Below, piece by piece: positions 42,843 to 45,194 of a stretch of 45,194 nucleotides of DNA (position 1 is its first letter; every line of letters starts with the position of its first letter). The notes beneath the pieces were generated by a model. The model ran no database searches. It saw only the letters and a list, made by a program, of their open reading frames with translations, and was not told where the DNA came from. The position numbers were made by a program, and so were the translations under genes. Origin of the DNA: CAYYGL01 sp964471235 (GTDB lineage Bacteria > Calditrichota > Calditrichia > RBG-13-44-9 > J075); assembly GCA_964471235.1 (NCBI GenBank), contig CAYYGL010000011.1, forward strand, positions 1-45,194, read 5' to 3'.

Positions 42843-43081
42843 ACAGATAATTTCCTCCGATTGATTAAAATAGTTAACAACTCTACGCTACGGGTTTATC
42901 AATGAGAAGTTTAAAAAAAAATATTTTTTCTCCAGGAATCCCAATAATTGAAATTCGTTACAAGTTTTAAAGATAATACCAAGTTGGATAGATGCCAATT
43001 TAAAAAGTCATCTCTTTATAAAGTATTTCAATCGCTTCCGGCAAAGGGTGATTATATTATGATTGATGGAGGTGCAGGTGG

Positions 43082-44218
43082 GTGTCTGCTGCCATTTGGG
43101 GAGATTTTAACATTTACCGGGATATGAAAAACTTTCTTATACAGATGTTATTCAACCTACGCTGGGTTTTGCTTCCACTGGGGTTGATTCATTGGGGCGT
43201 TATCCGCTTACGAAATTTTCTGTATGATCAGAACCTGTTCACGAGCCGTTCTCTGTCCCGACCGGTTATTTCCGTGGGCAACATCCAAATGGGGGGCACA
43301 GGGAAAACGCCGCTGGTCATTGAGTTGATAAAGGCGCTTCAGCAAGTCGGTTTACAAGTAGGGGTGCTAACCCGGGGGTACAAACGAGGCGCTAAAGATA
43401 TCCGGATTGTCAATCTGGCTCATACGGGTGAACAGGAAGACCTCCCTGGTGCGATTGGTGATGAAGCAACCTTGCTGTTACAGCATCTGTCTGATGGAGT
43501 ATTGGGGGTTGGAGGCAGTCGATATGAGGTTGGTAACAAACTTCTCAAAACTCATCCCATAGATGTGTTTTTATTGGACGACGGCTTTCAGCATCGTCAG
43601 TTACGGCGGGATATGGATATTTGCCTGATTGATGTCTCCCGCTGGCGGCGTCATCCGTTCCTGTTTCCCTTCAGCTATTTGCGGGATTGCCGCAGTTCCC
43701 TCCGCCGGGCAGATGTGATTATCCTGACCCGCTTCGAACAGTCTGCCCGGCAACTACAAGCAGTTGAACATTTCCTGGCAACTCATTTTACAGGACCGGC
43801 CTGGAAGGCGCAATTGATGGTAACGCATCTGACCCGCCTGGATGATGCCCGGGAAATACCGCCACACCGGGTAAAGGGGCGTGCTGTGGCTGCCATCTGC
43901 GGCATCGGTAATCCATGGCACTTTTACCGGATGGTGAAAGCGTTGGGAGCGAACCTGGTATGGCGACAATCCTTTGGAGATCATCATCGGTTTACAGCAG
44001 AAGAGATAAGGGCTGCTGTTCAAAACGCCCGGGCTGCCGGTGCGGAATGGCTGCTACTCACCGAGAAGGATGCCGTAAAATTAGAAATGCTAAAAAAAGA
44101 ATTGGGTGAGTTGGTTGAAAAAATCCGGGTGGTAAAAATAGAATTTCGGCTAACGGAAATGCCCGTGCTTCTGGAAAAAATTCTTGAAATTGCCCGCCGG
44201 AATGAAGAACGGAATTAG
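43082..44218 (+). CDS. lpxK: tetraacyldisaccharide 4'-kinase
   Basis: LpxK phosphorylates the 4' position of the lipid A precursor at the inner face of the cytoplasmic membrane. The protein has an N-terminal membrane-association helix (RWVLLPLGLIHWGVIRL), the P-loop VGNIQMGGTGKTP, VGVLTRGYKR, GDEATLL, the HPIDVFLLDDGFQHRQL block and LLTEKDAVKL near the end. Length (378, or 364 from the ATG at 43124) is near the usual 330-360. I report the GTG start because GGAGG stands 9 bases upstream; the ATG lacks a good site. It shows that the cell makes lipid A and therefore has an LPS outer membrane. Confidence 0.93.
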   Translation: MSAAIWGDFNIYRDMKNFLIQMLFNLRWVLLPLGLIHWGVIRLRNFLYDQNLFTSRSLSRPVISVGNIQMGGTGKTPLVIELIKALQQVGLQVGVLTRGYKRGAKDIRIVNLAHTGEQEDLPGAIGDEATLLLQHLSDGVLGVGGSRYEVGNKLLKTHPIDVFLLDDGFQHRQLRRDMDICLIDVSRWRRHPFLFPFSYLRDCRSSLRRADVIILTRFEQSARQLQAVEHFLATHFTGPAWKAQLMVTHLTRLDDAREIPPHRVKGRAVAAICGIGNPWHFYRMVKALGANLVWRQSFGDHHRFTAEEIRAAVQNARAAGAEWLLLTEKDAVKLEMLKKELGELVEKIRVVKIEFRLTEMPVLLEKILEIARRNEERN

Positions 44219-44260
44219 CATCTCTTCAGTTTCATAACGGGAGCTTCCTCCCCGGTAAAT

Positions 44261-44283
44261 AAAAACCTCGACGGTTGTCGAGG
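44261..44283 (-). terminator. leftward-pointing terminator without a visible gene
   Basis: A 7-bp GC-rich stem CCTCGAC (44266-44272) / GTCGAGG (44277-44283) with a four-base loop. On the minus strand it is followed by five Ts (44265-44261). No minus-strand gene is seen to its right in the window; on the plus strand it may still slow transcription leaving lpxK. Confidence 0.6.
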
Positions 44284-44293
44284 CTGAAAATTT

Positions 44294-44365
44294 AGGGAAT
44301 GCTGCAACCAACCCTCCCTGTTGCCGCGTTCCACTTCCCTGTGTGTCATGCTTGCAACATTCCCT
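44294..44365. repeat. inverted repeat between lpxK and the PIN module
   Basis: AGGGAATGCTGCAA (44294-44307) and TTGCAACATTCCCT (44352-44365) are inverted copies with one mismatch in 14, enclosing 44 bases. No target duplication was found. Confidence 0.7.
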
Positions 44366-44455
44366 GTCAGAGAAATAACTATCGGCGAAACCGGGAGGAG
44401 GTGAAGTGGAAAATAATTCCGTGTTTCCAGTTCCATAATATGTCTCTTTTACGCA

Positions 44456-44581
44456 ATGAGAGTTCCGGCTATCACTACTCACAAAGCGGATTTTGATAAA
44501 GCAATTCTGAAATTATCCAAAGAAGTCAAATCGGATTGGTGGAAAAAAAATAAAAAGTCATTTTTAGAAGAGACTGATTAA
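44456..44581 (+). CDS. small antitoxin-like protein (41 residues) of a PIN module
   Basis: The ATG at 44456 opens 41 codons: MRVPAITTHKADFDKAILKL, then a basic helical part with SDWWKKNKK and SFLEETD. The stop TAA shares its last base with the ATG of the PIN gene (TAATG), the tight coupling typical of antitoxin-toxin pairs. No DNA-binding motif is recognisable in so short a protein, and it may be the C-terminal remnant of a longer antitoxin, since its ATG has no clear ribosome site. Its codons are AT-rich like the PIN gene. Confidence 0.5.
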   Translation: MRVPAITTHKADFDKAILKLSKEVKSDWWKKNKKSFLEETD

Positions 44582-44913
44582 TGGCGGTCGTTATCGATAC
44601 GAATATCATTTTTTCAATGCTTCTTACTCAAAATTCACATATCCGGGAAAAATTTTTTGAATCAGCTGAAACGTACTATGCGCCTAATTATGTTTTTGTT
44701 GAACTTTTTGAGATAAAGGAAAAATTGTTAGGTTTATCGGACTTGAAAGAAGTTGAGCTTTATGAGCTTTTAAATAGACTATTTCAATCTGTACATTTCA
44801 TCAGCGAAGGGCGCATGACAAATTGCATGTTAGAAGATTCTTCCAGCGGAGCCACTTCGCGGCGGCATTCCTCCCGCCGCGGCGGGATACAGCCGGAATG
44901 GCATAAATATTAG
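44581..44913 (+). pseudogene. PIN-domain toxin, C-terminus replaced by a repeat
   Basis: The first about 85 residues are a PIN nuclease N-terminal half: VVIDTNIIFSML (first catalytic Asp at 6, with the TN that follows), then YAPNYVFVELFEIKEKLL with the second acidic residue (VELFE). A normal PIN protein then has a second half with two further acidic residues, such as an A-x-x-x-x-D or TxD segment. Here the frame runs from about 44836 into GC-rich repeat sequence (SSGATSRRHSSRRGGIQPEW) and stops at 44913, so the second half and its acidic residues are lost. The toxin is very likely inactive. The remaining C-terminal coding sequence is not found downstream in the window. Confidence 0.75.
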
Positions 44914-45011
44914 CACCCTGGCTGTCATTCCTGCCCCGACGGGGGGCGTTGCTCCGAATGCCACGAAGTGACCCCGCCACAACGTGGTGACCTCGTCATT
45001 GGGGCAGGAAT
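44836..45011. repeat. GC-rich palindromic repeat cluster disrupting the PIN gene
   Basis: Contains CCCGCCGCGGCGGG (44873-44886), a perfect palindrome, and the 11-bp perfect inverted pair ATTCCTGCCCC (44927-44937) / GGGGCAGGAAT (45001-45011), with ACGAAGTG..CGTGGTGACC-type inner repeats. The change from the AT-rich PIN gene to this GC-rich sequence at about 44836 is abrupt. It looks like an inserted or expanded palindromic repeat; no target duplication could be assigned. Confidence 0.7.
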
Positions 45012-45031
45012 CCCCTAATCTTTTTTTCTAT

Positions 45032-45062
45032 CCTCGTTGCCAAACAGAGTTTGGGAACGAGG
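45032..45062. repeat. REP-like palindrome
   Basis: CCTCGTTGCCAAAC (45032-45045), loop AGA, GTTTGGGAACGAGG (45049-45062): a 14-bp stem with one mismatch. The CTCGTTCCCAAAC/GTTTGGGAACGAG motif is a dispersed palindrome I know from many bacterial genomes. The last bases of the window (45063-45194) hold nothing recognisable. Confidence 0.8.
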
Positions 45063-45194
45063 AGGCTGACATTTACCCACAAATTCAAATGTCCTACTAC
45101 ATAATTAAATGCAAAGGTTTGGACAGGTGATCAACAATTACCCTAAATCTGCAATAAAAGAATAAAGAAGGTGCTCCAAGTGTTTGGAATTATT

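Noticed and set aside
1..45194. tRNA, rRNA and CRISPR features
   Set aside because: I looked for T-loop-like GTTCGA sequences, rRNA signatures and regularly spaced repeats and found none that held up; GTTCGA at 18001 is part of repeat A.

Overview
The window looks like a chromosomal segment of a diderm (Gram-negative-type) bacterium, probably from the FCB superphylum (Calditrichota/KSB1/Ignavibacteria-like rather than a proteobacterium). Evidence: a lipid A kinase (lpxK), RND efflux pumps with a lipoprotein adaptor, several outer-membrane beta-barrel proteins, many lipoprotein signal peptides, and a PorQ-like protein, a family tied to type IX secretion. TGA is a normal stop codon here: nadC, the NCS2 permease and the helicase all end in TGA. 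I found no rRNA, tRNA, CRISPR array or phage module. Ten Ns at 224-233 mark an assembly gap. The phylum is an inference from gene content.

Layout. 1-2252 (+): the end of a DUF3570 barrel, a Tat-exported NusG_II-domain protein and ApbE, a probable extracytoplasmic flavin/redox cluster. 2461-9527: a DEAD-box helicase, a non-coding stretch with a 193-bp miniature transposon, a DUF2335 gene pair, a membrane Zn-peptidase, a STAS protein, nadC and a DUF481 barrel. 9832-12296: a DUF3179 lipoprotein interrupted by one in-frame TGA exactly where the family has a cysteine, then a Panacea-Fic toxin-antitoxin pair. 12335-17990: serA and a Crp/Fnr regulator leftward; a Tat-exported amidase and murI rightward. 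18409-26629: porQ-like gene, P1 peptidase, membrane protein, NCS2 permease, GGDEF response regulator and ligA, with repeats and two more miniature elements between them.

27223-34579: two paralogous lipoproteins, a PdxJ-like protein that has lost nearly all PdxJ catalytic residues, a 437-residue protein of unknown function, a DUF2520 protein, a GalT-like enzyme and a glycogen-synthase-like protein that lacks the donor-binding motifs. 34741-42842 (-): an RND efflux operon with one adaptor and two different RND subunits, one carrying unusual insertions. 43082-45194: lpxK and a small PIN toxin-antitoxin module whose toxin gene is broken by palindromic repeats.

The most unusual signals are: (i) the TGA in the DUF3179 gene (selenocysteine or nonsense mutation); (ii) two apparently catalytically dead relatives of central enzymes (PdxJ-like, GlgA-like); (iii) an RND subunit with extra hydrophobic segments and a basic periplasmic insert; and (iv) a family of miniature transposons with GTAAC-type ends and 8-bp target duplications, one nested inside an older dispersed repeat.
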